Source of the DNA: Symbiotaphrina buchneri
Taxonomy: Eukaryota > Ascomycota > Symbiotaphrinales > Symbiotaphrinaceae
Reading direction: 5' to 3'
NCBI GenBank assembly: GCA_001599915.1
Contig: BCIG01000032.1
Coordinates: 62,001 to 126,000, forward strand
DNA: 64,000 nt
The notes under the pieces were generated by a model. That model worked only from the letters and a program-made list of their open reading frames with translations. It did no database searches and was not told the DNA's origin. Both the position numbers and the translations under genes were made by a program. This document shows, in pieces, positions 1 to 11,025 of this stretch (position 1 is the stretch's first letter; each line of letters starts with the position of its first letter).

Positions 1-1693
1 AGTTGGAGTTCTTAAGGATACCTATCAACCAGTTAGCCCGCCCGTCAAGAAGACAAGGCTCTGGACGTTTATGGGGTGGTTCGTACCCTTGGGCCGCTTC
101 ATGTCGTGATGATGCGGCGAAGGAGACTGTGTCGCTGTCGCCATGTTGACCGTGATTAAAGCAATATGAAGCAGATGCTTGCTGACTCGCGGTAGCTACT
201 GATGTTCTGAAAGGCGTCTGACTCTTATGCGAGAAGATGCGGACAGGCAGGAGCGAGCGGTTTGTTTATGGCAAGCAAGCGAGGAGCATGTGACAGGTTG
301 CCGTCCACTTGAACGCTGAGCGGGTGACTGGTACGAATACAAAAGTACTCTTGAGTGCGCGTGCGTGATAGATTATGAAACAGACGAGGGAAATGACTGT
401 TGATGGTGAAAGGGTGAGAGATGGAAGCAGTGGAGAAAGGGTTCGAATAGTGGGTGAATAAGGAAGGTCGGAGTTACGGGCAGTAGCAGATCGTAGTACG
501 GTAGCCTCGTGGGAGCGAGTTGAGTAAAGGTAAGGTTGGTACGGTAGTGTTTGGTGGGGCTGGCGACAGACTTTAACTACCTGAAAATAAATAGTTGAAC
601 GATCGAAATTATCGTCAGGCACCGGAGCCCGGTGCTGACTGACTTTACTCTGATACTACGTAGGGCCGCTTTGGGCCATTATTTGATACGGATTGCCGCG
701 ACTGCCACTGCCGACTCCCTTTACGATTCCTACATCAAAGGGAGATAGTAATACTTTTCGGTTGAGTATCCAGGAAGAATGTCAGGCAGGTAGATGTTGG
801 TATCGAGAACAGAAGGTACCTACTTTTAAGTACAGGCTTGAAATTACGTCGCTTTGTATTCGCAGCAGATCCCACGGTTTCTCCGCACACCCGCCGCATT
901 CAGCCGGCCCAAGACCCCTAAAACTGTTACCTGCCCTGCTTCGAAGTGGTTCTAAGCCTTCAGCACCCCAGATGCTCTTGCGGGGGCCCGCCAGATGTAC
1001 GAATCCCACACAAGAGTCCGCCAAACAAGTACCTACGAATACAAAGTGAAATTACTTTTGTGAGGAGCAACAAGCAGAACCATGTGACGTAACACCGTCT
1101 AATTACCACGCTAGTATCAGCCCACCAGCACCAACCCAATCAAAGCCCGGCCCCCCGATCGTCATTCCATCACCATAGCGCCAGATGCGATAGTAAGACT
1201 TACCTTAGCCAAAATTCGTTCTTGGGCAACATCTCTTGATACTAATAAGCAATATTGGCTCAGTACGAGTGGCCGGAAATACTAACCGTACGCTTACCTA
1301 AGGCGCCTCAAGACTCAAGAGGAATGGGATACTAGCGTGTCGCGGAGTGCCTAAATGGTTGGGGTGCATTTGAGGTACATTTGAGGTCCGGACAGACGGC
1401 ATCTTGACAGTCACAGGCGTGCACCATGTTTATCACGATGATGCACCCCGCTGAAGTCAACGGCAGAGCAGCATTTGCTGATGGAGAACAAGCATTGTAA
1501 GCAACGTGAACACCTGAACTAGCATCTCGAAGGTCCCTTCAAGGAGACGGGAAAACACCGGAAAGCAGAAAAAGCACGTGCTCAACCAAGCAAAGCAAGA
1601 TTAAGGAGGGAAAGAACACCTCGTCAAAGTCGTTAAGAGCCGCTGGTGGTGTAGCCTCCAGGCTAGGAGGGACGTCAGATCAAGTTGATCACG
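1..1693. other. Non-coding stretch, left edge to SPE2 3' end
   Basis: No reading frame here looks like a protein: the longest are about 118 codons, of odd composition, without family motifs or convincing splice partners. A short direct repeat (CATTTGAGGT twice, about 1367-1387) and one AGGTAAGG-type element (about 526-543) are the only structures I noticed. The part next to 1694 should hold the SPE2 3' UTR. Confidence 0.6.
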
Positions 1694-3351
1694 TCAAAAG
1701 TCAACCTCGCCCAAGCGCGGCGCGCCTCCCTTCCAGTCATTGCGTTCGTAGTACCGGAACACCAAGTCATAGCCATCGAGATCGTGCACAATCCTGTCCA
1801 CCCGCCGGTACCCCTTGATATTCTCCATGCGAGAACTGCGCCGGGCTGCATTTCTCTCTAGTGCCTTGATTTCCCGGAGTGTCTCATCACGGTCACCACC
1901 CAACACCACGTCGTCCAGGCTAGGTTTGGTCTCGAAGAAGGTCACGCTGAATCGACCCGGGCGGAAGATGTTGACCACATGCTCCACCACGTCGGCCGTG
2001 TCCCGCCCCACATGTCTACCAGGGACATTCGTCTCGAAAGATGCGTAGGAGCAATGGGGCTCAGGCGTCACATGCACCGTGAAGTAATGCGTGGCGCTCT
2101 TGCCATTCTCACCCGTAGGCACTGGCACGACACCGTTGGCAGAGAAACCACAAGGGGTGAAAAGGTAGGCATCGATGCGCGCATCCGGGTACTGTGAGGA
2201 CGGATACACTTCAGATAGGCCACAGTTTTTGGACACCACCGTGCCGAGCGCATGTCCTTCCGTGGTCAGCTCCTCCGGGAAACCGTCCTCGCCATTCGCT
2301 GTGCCGTTGCTGAAGACGTCGAAATCATCACTCGAGTATTGGCTGCCCCCGTTGGCGGCGACGTTTCCATTCCACCCCTTAAAACCGTCTCCATTCGAGA
2401 TCCCGATATTGTGCTTGCTATGCTCAAACTTTCTACCTTGCTGGAAGTACTGAGCTTCCGCGACCACAGTCGCGTGTTCGAGGTAAAACTGCTTCGCATT
2501 TTCCTCGTCCAAATCAGTCATCAGCACCTCCAGCGTCTCATCCTCGACAGCATTGGGCTTCATTCCACCCATGGAGGGAGCGTGAGCAGGCACATTCAAG
2601 CTTCTGGTTTCCGTTCCTGCGCCCCTTGGCGCCTCACGGTCGGGAGTAAGCGGCGGAGTCAGAGCAGTACCTGGACCAGTAAGGTACAGATACCAATGCT
2701 CGCCATTCATCTTTCCAACCATATATGCACTCCCATTGAGGAACATCTCGTCCAAGTACTTCACCTCATCCTTCCAATTGCGATGCGGTCCACGCTGTCG
2801 GTCAGGAAACAAGAAATTCTTCCGGCTGTAGAAAACGCGGTAAGGCGTAGCAGCAGCGGTGATACCCTTGGATGGCACTGCGACAGAGTGTGGAAATCCG
2901 GCAGATAGGGCAGCGATTTCGAGAATGCGCGGAAGTCCATAGAGAAGAGTCGTAGTGCCGCAAGTCTTGAGAATAAGCTTGTGTGGAGACACGAACATGC
3001 TAGATTCGGAGAGAAGATAGGCGTCGACATGCTCTGACTCGACAATGGAGAGTACCTTGCAGTTGACAACATCGAGCATATCCTTCCAAGTATCCGCAGG
3101 AACGGACTTTAAGCCGTTGGGCGCCGCGGACGGGGGGAGAGCATCCGGAGACGGACAAAACCATACTTCTAATAGTTTTTCCGGACCTAATGCCATGTTA
3201 GAGGGGGCGTGGAGTCCAGCTTCTTGCGAGACTTACCCTCGAACGCATTGGTGGAATCCAGATCCACAGTAGCTTCATGATTGATTGTGAGATGGGGCGT
3301 GCCGTCGGCCGTATACTCAGAGTGACTCTTGGGAATATCGATGCTGACCAT
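1694..3351 (-). CDS. SPE2: S-adenosylmethionine decarboxylase proenzyme
   Basis: Makes decarboxylated S-adenosylmethionine, the aminopropyl donor for spermidine and spermine, in the cytosol. Two exons, 3237-3351 and 1694-3186, with a GTAAGT...TTAG intron; joined they give 535 aa. The first exon supplies the N-terminus ending DLDSTNAFEG, which runs directly into PEKLLEVWF of exon 2. The self-cleavage site is LLSESSMF, where the second Ser becomes the pyruvoyl cofactor. TCGTTTLL carries the catalytic Cys, and PCGFSANG and HVTPEPHCSYASFE carry the processing Ser and His. A low-complexity Gly/Asn/Ser insertion of roughly 60-70 residues sits before the C-terminal half, as is common in fungal members. 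Starting at the Met just inside exon 2 would lose the conserved N-terminus, so the spliced start is preferred. Confidence 0.95.
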
Positions 3352-3829
3352 CTCCAAGTCGTCCGTAAGGAATTCTCTCTTTATCTAGGACCTATAAGGT
3401 GGGACGTAGGCTGAGAGGCGATCTGCGAGTGGATGCAGTGAAGCACAATCTGCCGCCCAGACGAACAATGCGGTGCTCGCCTGAGTAGAGAAGGCCCACG
3501 AAAGGTGGGAGTAGCGAGGTGCTGGCTTTGCCAGCAGCAGAGGATGGATATTCAAAGACTCCTGGGTAATGTTAGGGAGGTCGAGCGCACAATCGGACGA
3601 AAAAGTCGTTGAGTGGTGAAATGGTGACAGTCGGCGGTGAACCTCGACCTGACAGATACCGATACTCTGTGGAAGTATCGGGTCTAGCAGACGAGGATAT
3701 CTGCGCTAATATGAGGTAGATGAAGAATAAGCTTTGTATTCGTGGGCGAGCAAGAAGCTCGTGTTATCTGGGCCTGGTTTGCTCAAGTCAGCGTTTGTCC
3801 AAAGTGTATAGTAGCAGATAGCGAGAAAA
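3352..3829 (-). promoter_or_regulatory. ATG-free 5' leader of SPE2
   Basis: Read on the minus strand, the 478 bases upstream of the SPE2 start contain no ATG triplet in any frame, where about seven would be expected by chance. This suggests a long mRNA leader kept free of upstream starts. SPE2-type mRNAs in other eukaryotes often have long regulated leaders. The transcript start itself cannot be seen. Confidence 0.45.
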
Positions 3830-4826
3830 ATCATAGACGGATCCGCGGGGGTGGCGACGTCTCCAGCAAGCAGAGTGAAGGCACAAGAGAATCCTTCACT
3901 TGACCGATAGCGGACTTCAAAAGGTGAAGGCACTGAACAAGTCTGACAGGGGATTGTGTAAACTCACTTTGCAGGCTTGGACAGGAAGCGCAATAGGTCC
4001 TTCGGGTTCATGAAGACCGAATGTCAAGAAATACGGTGCACCCCGCAGCTGTCAAGCTGACCACGTCTGGTGAAAACTAGAGGCAGGTAATTTCGGCCAG
4101 AGCGGGAGCTTCAATGATATCGATGAGAGGCGTCTTTGGATTGAAAAGAGTAACTTCAGGTAAAAGTCACTATGTTCAAATAAATGTTGTGGGTCTTCGG
4201 ACGATCCCGAACTGTTTCACTGGCGGTGGTCAGTGTCAAGCCCAGGGACTGGAAAACCAGCCAGACACGACGTAAGGCCCAATGATGATCTGAGTGGAAT
4301 TGTCCCTATGTGCAGTAGCAACAGACTGATCAAGTTGTACTCGTGAGTCGAGTAGAATTTCTGGTGGTGGGAGGACAGCCGAAGTCTTTCTTGGTCGCAT
4401 GCTATGCGTGGGTTTTGGGGCTATTTTTTTCCTTGGGCCCATGGGTGGTGGGCAACTGCGTCAGTACTAATTTAAGTTGGTGCTAGCGCCAAGAGAGCAT
4501 CGCGGAAGCTTCCATCCATCACCAACCCTAGCGCCGCCAAATAAACACAATAATTATCTCCGAATAAGGTAGAGAGCACTCGTACTTTCAACTTGACACG
4601 AATATCAATACTAACACTGATTGTAGCCTTTGCGCAACGGTATGGGCCAAAGGAGAACCAGTGCGAGCTTGACACAGTCGAAAGATACCTAGTCATGTCT
4701 CTGCCTACGAGGTATCTAGAAAATATCAGGAAAGAAGACGCCTGCACATGCCCCGAATGCCCGTCTTTTGGGCGCCCCGTGAACCTGCAATATCCGAATC
4801 CCTATAAGCACCCGTAAGCCTCCAAA
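3830..4826. other. Intergenic, SPE2 promoter side and TAF6 3' flank
   Basis: No credible coding region. The short open frames on both strands lack family motifs and splice support. It should hold the SPE2 core promoter and the TAF6 3' end; no distinct TATA or terminator could be assigned. Confidence 0.5.
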
Positions 4827-6285
4827 TTAGCCTGAGAGCAATTGAGTCTGGTCCTCTAGGATAGCCTGGAAAAGGTGGGGCCTCTCCAGCTTTGACAAGG
4901 CAGCGCCTATGACTGTTCCTACTCTGCTCTCTAGTTGTGCCTTCATCTCGTCCGTGGTCTCGGCCGCATGACCATTGGTAAGAGCGACCGTGTCATCCTC
5001 TAGCGTCTTCAGAGCCTGGATGATGGCTTTCAAAACCATCTCCGCTTCCATCTTCCTAAAACCGTCTCGCGTGATTCCGTCCTTGATGACGCTGTCGTAG
5101 GCCTTGAGGTTAGGGAGTATGAGTAGGCGCACAATTTCCGTGCCTCCCAGCGCCTGTAAACCCATAATCGCACCATAATGTACACCGTATGGTTTGTTCG
5201 GATCCAAGAAGTGCTTTAGAAATGTGCGCGCGAGCCTTGGCTTCAATGCATGAGATGATTTTGAGTACCGCTTCGCAATCAAAGCGATCAGTGAAGCGGC
5301 CAGATCTCTTAGAGAATAGTGGGCCAGCCCACTTGAGCTGTCGCCAAGTCGTCTCCCGACCAGACACGTCAATATCGGAGACACCAGGGAGGAAACCTGC
5401 ATCAAGTCAGCCCAAAGTCATGCATAAATGTTGTTGCAAGACGTACATAAGGATCAATATAAAGGCTATCGTTGTCCAGCATTTCCGATGTCAGATGCAT
5501 CATTTGTGTCAGAACAAAGATATTCTTGAGATTATGTGTAACCTTCTCTGCAACGAATTGGACAAAATAAGGCACCAGTTGATGGAGACCCGGATCGCTC
5601 CGCAGGCTAGCCAGTGCTGCCGTCCGGCAGTCCTCGTTGCTTGGATCTAGTATCGCGCCGCAGACCTTCTCAAAATAGATTTGCAATTCTTTAGAAAGTA
5701 TATGTTTGACCAAAGGTTTCACAGTCACGTTCTCATTTCCAGCCAGGGCAGCGAGACTTGCGTTTGCACCCGGGCCCTTGGGGACGAGCTCTTGGTTGCG
5801 GGACTCGGCAGCTGTTGGATTTTGTGGAATGGAAGGTTGTACCCCTTCCACTGCCAGCCAATGCGCTATCAGGCCAGTTAGTATGTCTGAACAAACAAGA
5901 ACCGACCATGCCTACCAGTAAATGATATATCCCGCGGGACTTTTGGTAGAGGGGCGTTAATCAGCTTCTCAAAATCAACTTCCTCATCCTCCACGTAGAA
6001 CAGCGGCTGGCCAGGCCCAATCGAGGATTCCCCGAAGCGCAGGGGCCTTGTTGACTCGTATCCATAGAGAGGCTCGACGTCCAACACCCGGAGCGCCTGG
6101 GTGATATCCTGAGTCGAAAGGACGGTGCGCTTGCTATGGCGCATAAACTTCAGAGCTTCCTCCAAGACTTGCGCAACTCGGTATTCCACATCTTTGGCAA
6201 GATGTTTGAGCAAATCGTCACTCAACGAAGCAATGCCCACTGATTCGGCCACATCCTTGATATTGTCAGGATTCCAGACGGACAT
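4827..6285 (-). CDS. TAF6: TFIID/SAGA subunit TAF6
   Basis: General transcription factor subunit; its histone fold pairs with TAF9 in TFIID and SAGA. Three exons, 5916-6285, 5447-5865 and 4827-5396, give 452 aa; both introns are 50 bp, and the first carries a TACTAAC branch site. Residues 1-70 form the histone fold ([17 protein letters not shown]... to [19 protein letters not shown]). The exon 1/2 join rebuilds the family motif [16 protein letters not shown]. Exons 2-3 encode the HEAT-repeat C-terminal domain ([20 protein letters not shown] and [10 protein letters not shown]). The second join gives [15 protein letters not shown]. Length and motif order match fungal TAF6. Confidence 0.95.
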
Positions 6286-8429
6286 GGTGACTGCTTCCCG
6301 CCCCGCGGATCAGACGAGAAAGACCAAGGCGGTCCGCCACTAAGAGCTATTCATCGCATCGACGATGCACTCGATTCAATTCGATAGCTTGCCGGACAGC
6401 GCTGCAGCTCTATCGCAACGTTGAAGGTTAAGGTGAGGGCAGAAGAGGGCAGGCTAACCACATTAAGCGCGCGCCTAAACTGGGTAAGGTAAGGTGCCAC
6501 CGCTGTAAGCGCAACATCAACGACCATCTTTGAGGTGCCGAAGCGAGTCATGATGCCGCGATTATTGTTGCCCATACCGCCATTATTATTAACGTTTCAG
6601 CATCTTGATCGAGGTTCTGGAGCCGCAAGCTGTGCGCCATCACTTTGAAACCGGGGAATGATCATGTCGTAGTGGACCAAGCCAAGGAAGGTACGTGGTA
6701 AGGTAAGGTAGGTACCTCACTTCGATCGCTAGGTGAGGTGATACAACCATCCTCTCACAGCAGCGACCTTGTGCCCATAAATGAAACGCACACAAAGAAC
6801 ATCCCAAATAAAGACTGCGTCTACCTCGTCTTGTTCCCCTCGCCGTCGAGCAAACAACTTATTCGGCATTGTATACCTGAGACTGGCGCACAACCGTGCC
6901 TCGGGCGGATCCCTCCCTGGGCGGACGGACGCCAGGGAATATGCCTCTACTGCCATTTGTTGGGTCCGTCACCCTTGTGCATGCAGTGTGGCGTCGTCCA
7001 CTGCATCCTAAACGGCCTTTTTGACTGGGAACCTCACAGAAGGAACATAGTGCAGCACACTGTCCACTGTCCGCTTTCCAGGTCTGTGTGGTCATTGCTA
7101 ACTTTCGACTCGGCCTGTCCAATAGCAAGCAAGGGTGCAACGGCGAGGGTCTCTTGTCGGCGGTCATTACACCAGCCAGAAATAGGAAGAGACTGCCTTA
7201 GCTTGCGTGATCGCAGAGCGTTTCAACGAGGCGGTCAGCGTTCGGCTTCCTGTTGCTCATTGTTCATTCTATCTAGCATGCACTCTTCGAGACCAAGACA
7301 CATCACAAACCCTGTCCGACTCATGACGAGCTTTGTGACATTGTTGCTCCCTGACCGCCGATGCTACAGCCCGGATCGAAGGCTCCCAGGATCCTAACCG
7401 TATATCACAAAACTGTGGGGTCCCTGCCCGTCTTCGCCGCACCTGAAGCGCGCTTGCGCGAGCTGCCGTGTTTTTATTTGCTATCTTGACATTCGACAGA
7501 ATTTTCTACAGATCTGCATCTGGCAGGCTTGCTTTATATACCTACTGATGTTCTGTTCGATACCTTAATAAATCAATGACATTCAACCTTCCATAAAATT
7601 GGCATTGCTCTGCTCATCTTCTTGTCGGGTGAACACTTCACCGTTCCAGTTCGGCTCAAATCCTCTCAATTCTCTCATCCCTCTGTGCAATACCATGAAT
7701 TCTTCTGTTCGTCACGGACGACCCGCATCGACCACTCTGGGCAGCGAAGAAAACGACAGCCGTATCACCGTTGACTCCAGTGGACGTGGCATGCATCAGC
7801 GGCTGTCGCGAGAGGACCCGCCCTCACCGCCTCCGAACCCTCCTCCGAGCCCCCAGAATCGATACAGACTTGAAATGTCTTCTTCTAAGGAGAATTGCTG
7901 CTGTAGCACACTACCAGTATGAGCAGTCGCGCTTAATGCCAAGGGTCTGATGTGCCAGCCATCTGACCTTCCGAAGCAGGTGTTTTCCATCTCCATACTT
8001 CCATAATCAATTCATCTTGTGGACTTTGCATGGTATAGAATGGTTCGTATCACCCTTTACATTTCTATCAATTCCTGACTTATCGCAGCCGGTCCCACCC
8101 AGTGCTGTCAATCGAAGGCGGGCAATACGGCTGCGTCTGCTGGCGCTTCTTTTGACGATGAAACGAATCTCTTATTTAATTCGAAATCATTGGTTGTCCA
8201 AGGCTTTGGACTTAATACTTTCAGATATAGACACACCAAGGGTTCATCGGGCGCATACGGGCCTTAGCCATAGATCGGCAATGGTGGAACAGTGATAATT
8301 CAGAGATCATGAGAGCAAGCAGCAATTGTCCTATTGCAGTGAAATTCCGGGGAATCTAGCTCCTGAATGTATCGACAGGAAACTTGTGTCCACCACTCGA
8401 TCAACAAGACATTCAAACAAACCGCTCAT
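6286..8429. other. Long intergenic stretch between TAF6 and SDH3
   Basis: About 2.1 kb without a certain gene. A 219-codon frame at 6738-7397 starts with GTG and is rich in Cys, His, Arg and Ser with no motif, so it is not called. AGGTAAGGTA-type elements lie at 6482-6498 and 6690-6720. A TATATA at 7535-7540 precedes the weak small gene candidate at 7695. Confidence 0.5.
7695..7922 (+). CDS. Possible small proline-rich protein, unknown function
   Basis: An ATG-started frame of 75 codons rich in Ser, Pro and Arg, with PPSPPPNPPPSPQ near the middle and a CCC cluster close to its end. A TATATA element lies about 155 bp upstream (7535-7540), followed by a pyrimidine-rich stretch that could be a 5' UTR. 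An intron may remove 7917-7979 (GTATGA, a CTGAC branch, then GCAG), which would swap the last residue and stop for VFSISILP and end at 8006. No family is recognised and it may be chance. Confidence 0.25.
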   Translation: MNSSVRHGRPASTTLGSEENDSRITVDSSGRGMHQRLSREDPPSPPPNPPPSPQNRYRLEMSSSKENCCCSTLPV

Positions 8430-9191
8430 TTATGCGAACAGAGCCAGATACAAAGCGCTCGTCACCGACAAGCCCACGACAGTCCACCCAGTCCTGACGA
8501 CCGACTTGTTGCTCAACTCCTTGCCTGTGTCCCAAATCAAATGCCGGACGCCATTGAAGCAGTGAAATGTGAATGGCAGAGCATAAAATGTTTTGAGGCC
8601 TACTTTGGCAGCAAGGGGCCAAGCAGCGATGGTTGCTGCAACCGAGGTGCTCTCTAGATGCCAACCTGTGAGGGGTGCGACCAGATAGGCGGCTGAGAAT
8701 ATGTAAAGCGTTCCACTGAGGATAAGACCCGTAATACGGTTCGTGCTGGACAGGATCCACGTAATCTGGGGCCTGTAGATGGACAGGTGAGGGGCCACGG
8801 GCCGTTGCATCCGTTGCTGCTCGAGGATTTTGTAATATTCATCGCCCTTGACCGTGGTCGTGGCGGCGAGCCTGTTACGCCGTTGAGCGATTAGCTATTC
8901 AACGCCCGGTATATCCATGATCAACGTGAGGGAACGGAGGAGCAGAGGTAGGCGAAGCTTTGGGGGGATGGCCGCACGCACCTCATTTGCGTGAATTGAT
9001 TGCTGCTCGCAATCGAGGCCGGAGAAAGGACAGCCTTGGATAAGCCGACTCGGGCGAGCGCACCGGGCTGGGCTTGAACCACTGTATAGCCGGGATGTTA
9101 GCAGGAGCGCCGTCCAGGATCGCGGACGGAGAAGCGGAAAGGGAAACGTACGCCGGCGCATCGATTGCTGTGCGACCTTCTGAGCAAACAT
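8430..9191 (-). CDS. SDH3: Succinate dehydrogenase cytochrome b subunit
   Basis: Membrane anchor of respiratory complex II in the mitochondrial inner membrane; binds haem b and ubiquinone. Three exons, 9152-9191, 8982-9081 and 8430-8871, give 193 aa. The N-terminus MFAQKVAQQSMRRLVQAQ is an Arg-rich mitochondrial presequence with no acidic residue. The mature part opens at RPVAPHLSIYRPQITWI, with the Ser/Arg quinone-site region SSTNRITG. HCFNGVRHLIWD contains the haem-ligand His. Three hydrophobic helices follow in the expected order. Both introns (70 and 110 bp) are GT-AG, and the exon 2/3 join gives QMRLAATTTVKGDEYYKIL. A CCAAT pair upstream may put it under the CCAAT-binding complex. Confidence 0.95.
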
Positions 9192-9378
9192 GATGGCTGG
9201 GGGCTTGTAGCGTCCGTGATCACTCTTGCGGGTTGGACCAACGGCCGAGGAACGAAGCCGGTGATGGTGTTTGGGGTGATGATGCTGGAGTGAGGACTGG
9301 CAACTGGCCGGCTCTCATGGAATAATACGGTAGTCGGGGCGCGGGTTGTCGTCAGGTGCGGGAAAGGTCGGAGACGGA

Positions 9379-9398
9379 CCAATCAGAGGACACCAATT
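9379..9398 (+). promoter_or_regulatory. CCAAT pair; possible CBC/HapX composite site of SDH3
   Basis: CCAAT at 9379-9383 is followed after exactly 12 bases by ATT, fitting the CSAAT-N12-RWT pattern reported for Aspergillus CBC:HapX targets; a second CCAAT overlaps at 9393-9397. It lies about 190 bp upstream of the SDH3 start. The RWT half is weak (about 1 in 16 by chance), so regulation by HapX is inference. Confidence 0.35.
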
Positions 9399-9962
9399 GG
9401 AGAGCGTTAGCAGCAACCGGACTCGCATACAAAATTCGCTTCCACGACTTCAGCTCCTCTTCTCTTCTTCTTTTCTTCCCTCAAGGGGCTTCACCACCTC
9501 GCCGTTCGGATTCTTACCCTGAAGACCGGACGGGGTGTACAATTGTTGGCATTCTGTCAACGCCTACTGAAGTCCCTGAGAGGGATACCCGTCGTTAATC
9601 GCGCATTTTAATCTTACAAACAATGATTCGGTGCGTTTCATATCAGGGTAACATCACCAAGTATACTTTCATTGCCTTAGGCTTGGATTTCTGCCTGCTT
9701 TATCTTCACTCAATGCGTGCTGTAGATGCTATGCATTACTCAGGATTGAAGAACGAGGCATCTTGTGTTCAAGCTCCGCGCGATTCTTATCGTGCCGCAG
9801 CCCTGCACCAACCAAAAGCGTCCTGTCGTCGGCTTCTATTGTGGAAGAGGACGTAGCCGACCTTGTCTTATTATATCTTACTTCTATTATTACTTCTATT
9901 ACTTCCATCACACGAATGTCGACTCTCACAAAATCGAAAGCCGGGTTTCTGAACTGCCGCAG

Positions 9963-10014
9963 TTGGTTTGTATACCCAAATATCATCCTTGGTTTGTATA
10001 CCCAAATATCATCC
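9963..10014 (+). repeat. Tandem duplication, 26-bp unit, two copies
   Basis: Two adjacent identical copies of a 26-bp unit (9963-9988 and 9989-10014) that begins TTGGTTTGTATACCC and ends ATATCATCC; a degenerate third start (TTGGTATG) follows. It lies in the 3' flank of the NmrA-like gene. No coding role is seen. Confidence 0.9.
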
Positions 10015-10066
10015 CTTGGTATGACAAGCCTCAAGTCCACACATCACCCAGCACCATGTCACTACC

Positions 10067-11025
10067 TTAGTGATTGGGACCCCACCGCGCAAGAATGGTA
10101 TCGACCACTTTCGCTGGTCTGAAATCGGGCCAGTATTTGTTGACCTCCTCTGGAGTACCCACAATTGACTCGCCTTTATCGAATCCCAGGTACAGCGGTC
10201 TGATGCGGCCGTTGTCCCAGTCGTCAGGGTGCTCCTTGACCGCCTTCTCCAAGAACTCCCGCGACTCGTACGTGACATCTAGCTTCGTGCCAGTGCGGGC
10301 TTGATACTCCTGCACGATCTCGTTGAGCGTCTTCCGCTCGCCCTCTATCGCGAACGTCTTGTTCTCCAATTGATGGGGCGGAAGGTTCGTGAGAACATAG
10401 ACAACATAACGGGCGACGTCGGCCTGCGCCGTCCACGAGATCGGGACGTTCCCCGTCCCCTTGATGACAATTTTGTTGTGTGGCCAATCGAAGGCGCCAT
10501 GCTCTGGGTGATTGACAAGGAACCAATCGATGAAGGCACCATTGAAAAACTGAGCGTAGGGGAGACATATCTTGACAAGATGCTTCTTCACATTGTCCTT
10601 GATTGCCCACATGCCTCCAGTCTTCCCTTCTGTGCGATTGCCAAACTCAGAGGGAACGAACAACTTCACATCGGCGTCCTTTGCTGCATCTGCTAGGGGG
10701 AACTGAGCATTTAGCGCTTCCGGGGTCACCGTGAGGGCGACGATGACAACATCGACGCCTTGCAGAGCAGCAGTGAGCGTTCCCGGCTTGGAATAGTCAA
10801 CCGTTCGGAAAACAGCCCCTTTTGCTTCGAGCTCCTCGTTTCCCTTGCTCTACAACATATACGTTAGATGAAGTGTACCCTGTACGGCGAACGAGCACCT
10901 ACCTGGCGGGTGAGCACGACTACCGTGGAGACTGTCCCATCCAATTTATGCGCCAACAACTGCTCAATAATGGGCGTGCCAATCTCACCGGTACCAGCGA
11001 TTGCGAAGTTCCTGTAGCCAGACAT
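10067..11025 (-). CDS. NmrA/isoflavone-reductase-like NAD(P)-binding protein
   Basis: Two exons, 10903-11025 and 10067-10849, give 301 aa. The N-terminus has the Rossmann dinucleotide motif AGTGEIGTPIIEQLL and strand VVVLTR; the exon join yields LTRQSKGNEELEAKGAVF. Then come VDVVIVALTVTPEALNAQ and VKLFVPSEFGNRTEG, the usual place in this family where a reductase carries its active-site Lys. DVARYVVYVLTN and the C-terminal KVVDTILARW follow. Family members are atypical short-chain reductases or redox sensors. The substrate cannot be told from sequence, and no pathway genes flank it. It is read away from the AIG2-like gene at 12047. Confidence 0.88.

Larger units (their letters stand above)
9192..10066. 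other. Intergenic, SDH3 promoter and NmrA-like gene 3' flank
   Basis: No coding region recognised. Contains the CCAAT pair at 9379-9397, AT-rich pyrimidine runs (about 9450-9480 and 9880-9910) and the 26-bp tandem duplication at 9963-10014. Confidence 0.55.

Noticed and set aside
420-440. GGTTCGAAT-like tRNA B-box sequence
   Set aside because: No matching A box or acceptor stem nearby; similar strings at 44650 and 49104 fall inside introns.
266-1049. Open frames of about 118 codons on both strands at the left edge
   Set aside because: Overlapping frames with unbiased composition, no motif, no convincing splice sites.
6738-7397. 219-codon plus-strand open frame rich in Cys and His
   Set aside because: Begins with GTG, has no recognisable domain or ordered Cys spacing, and lies in a long intergenic region; best explained as chance.
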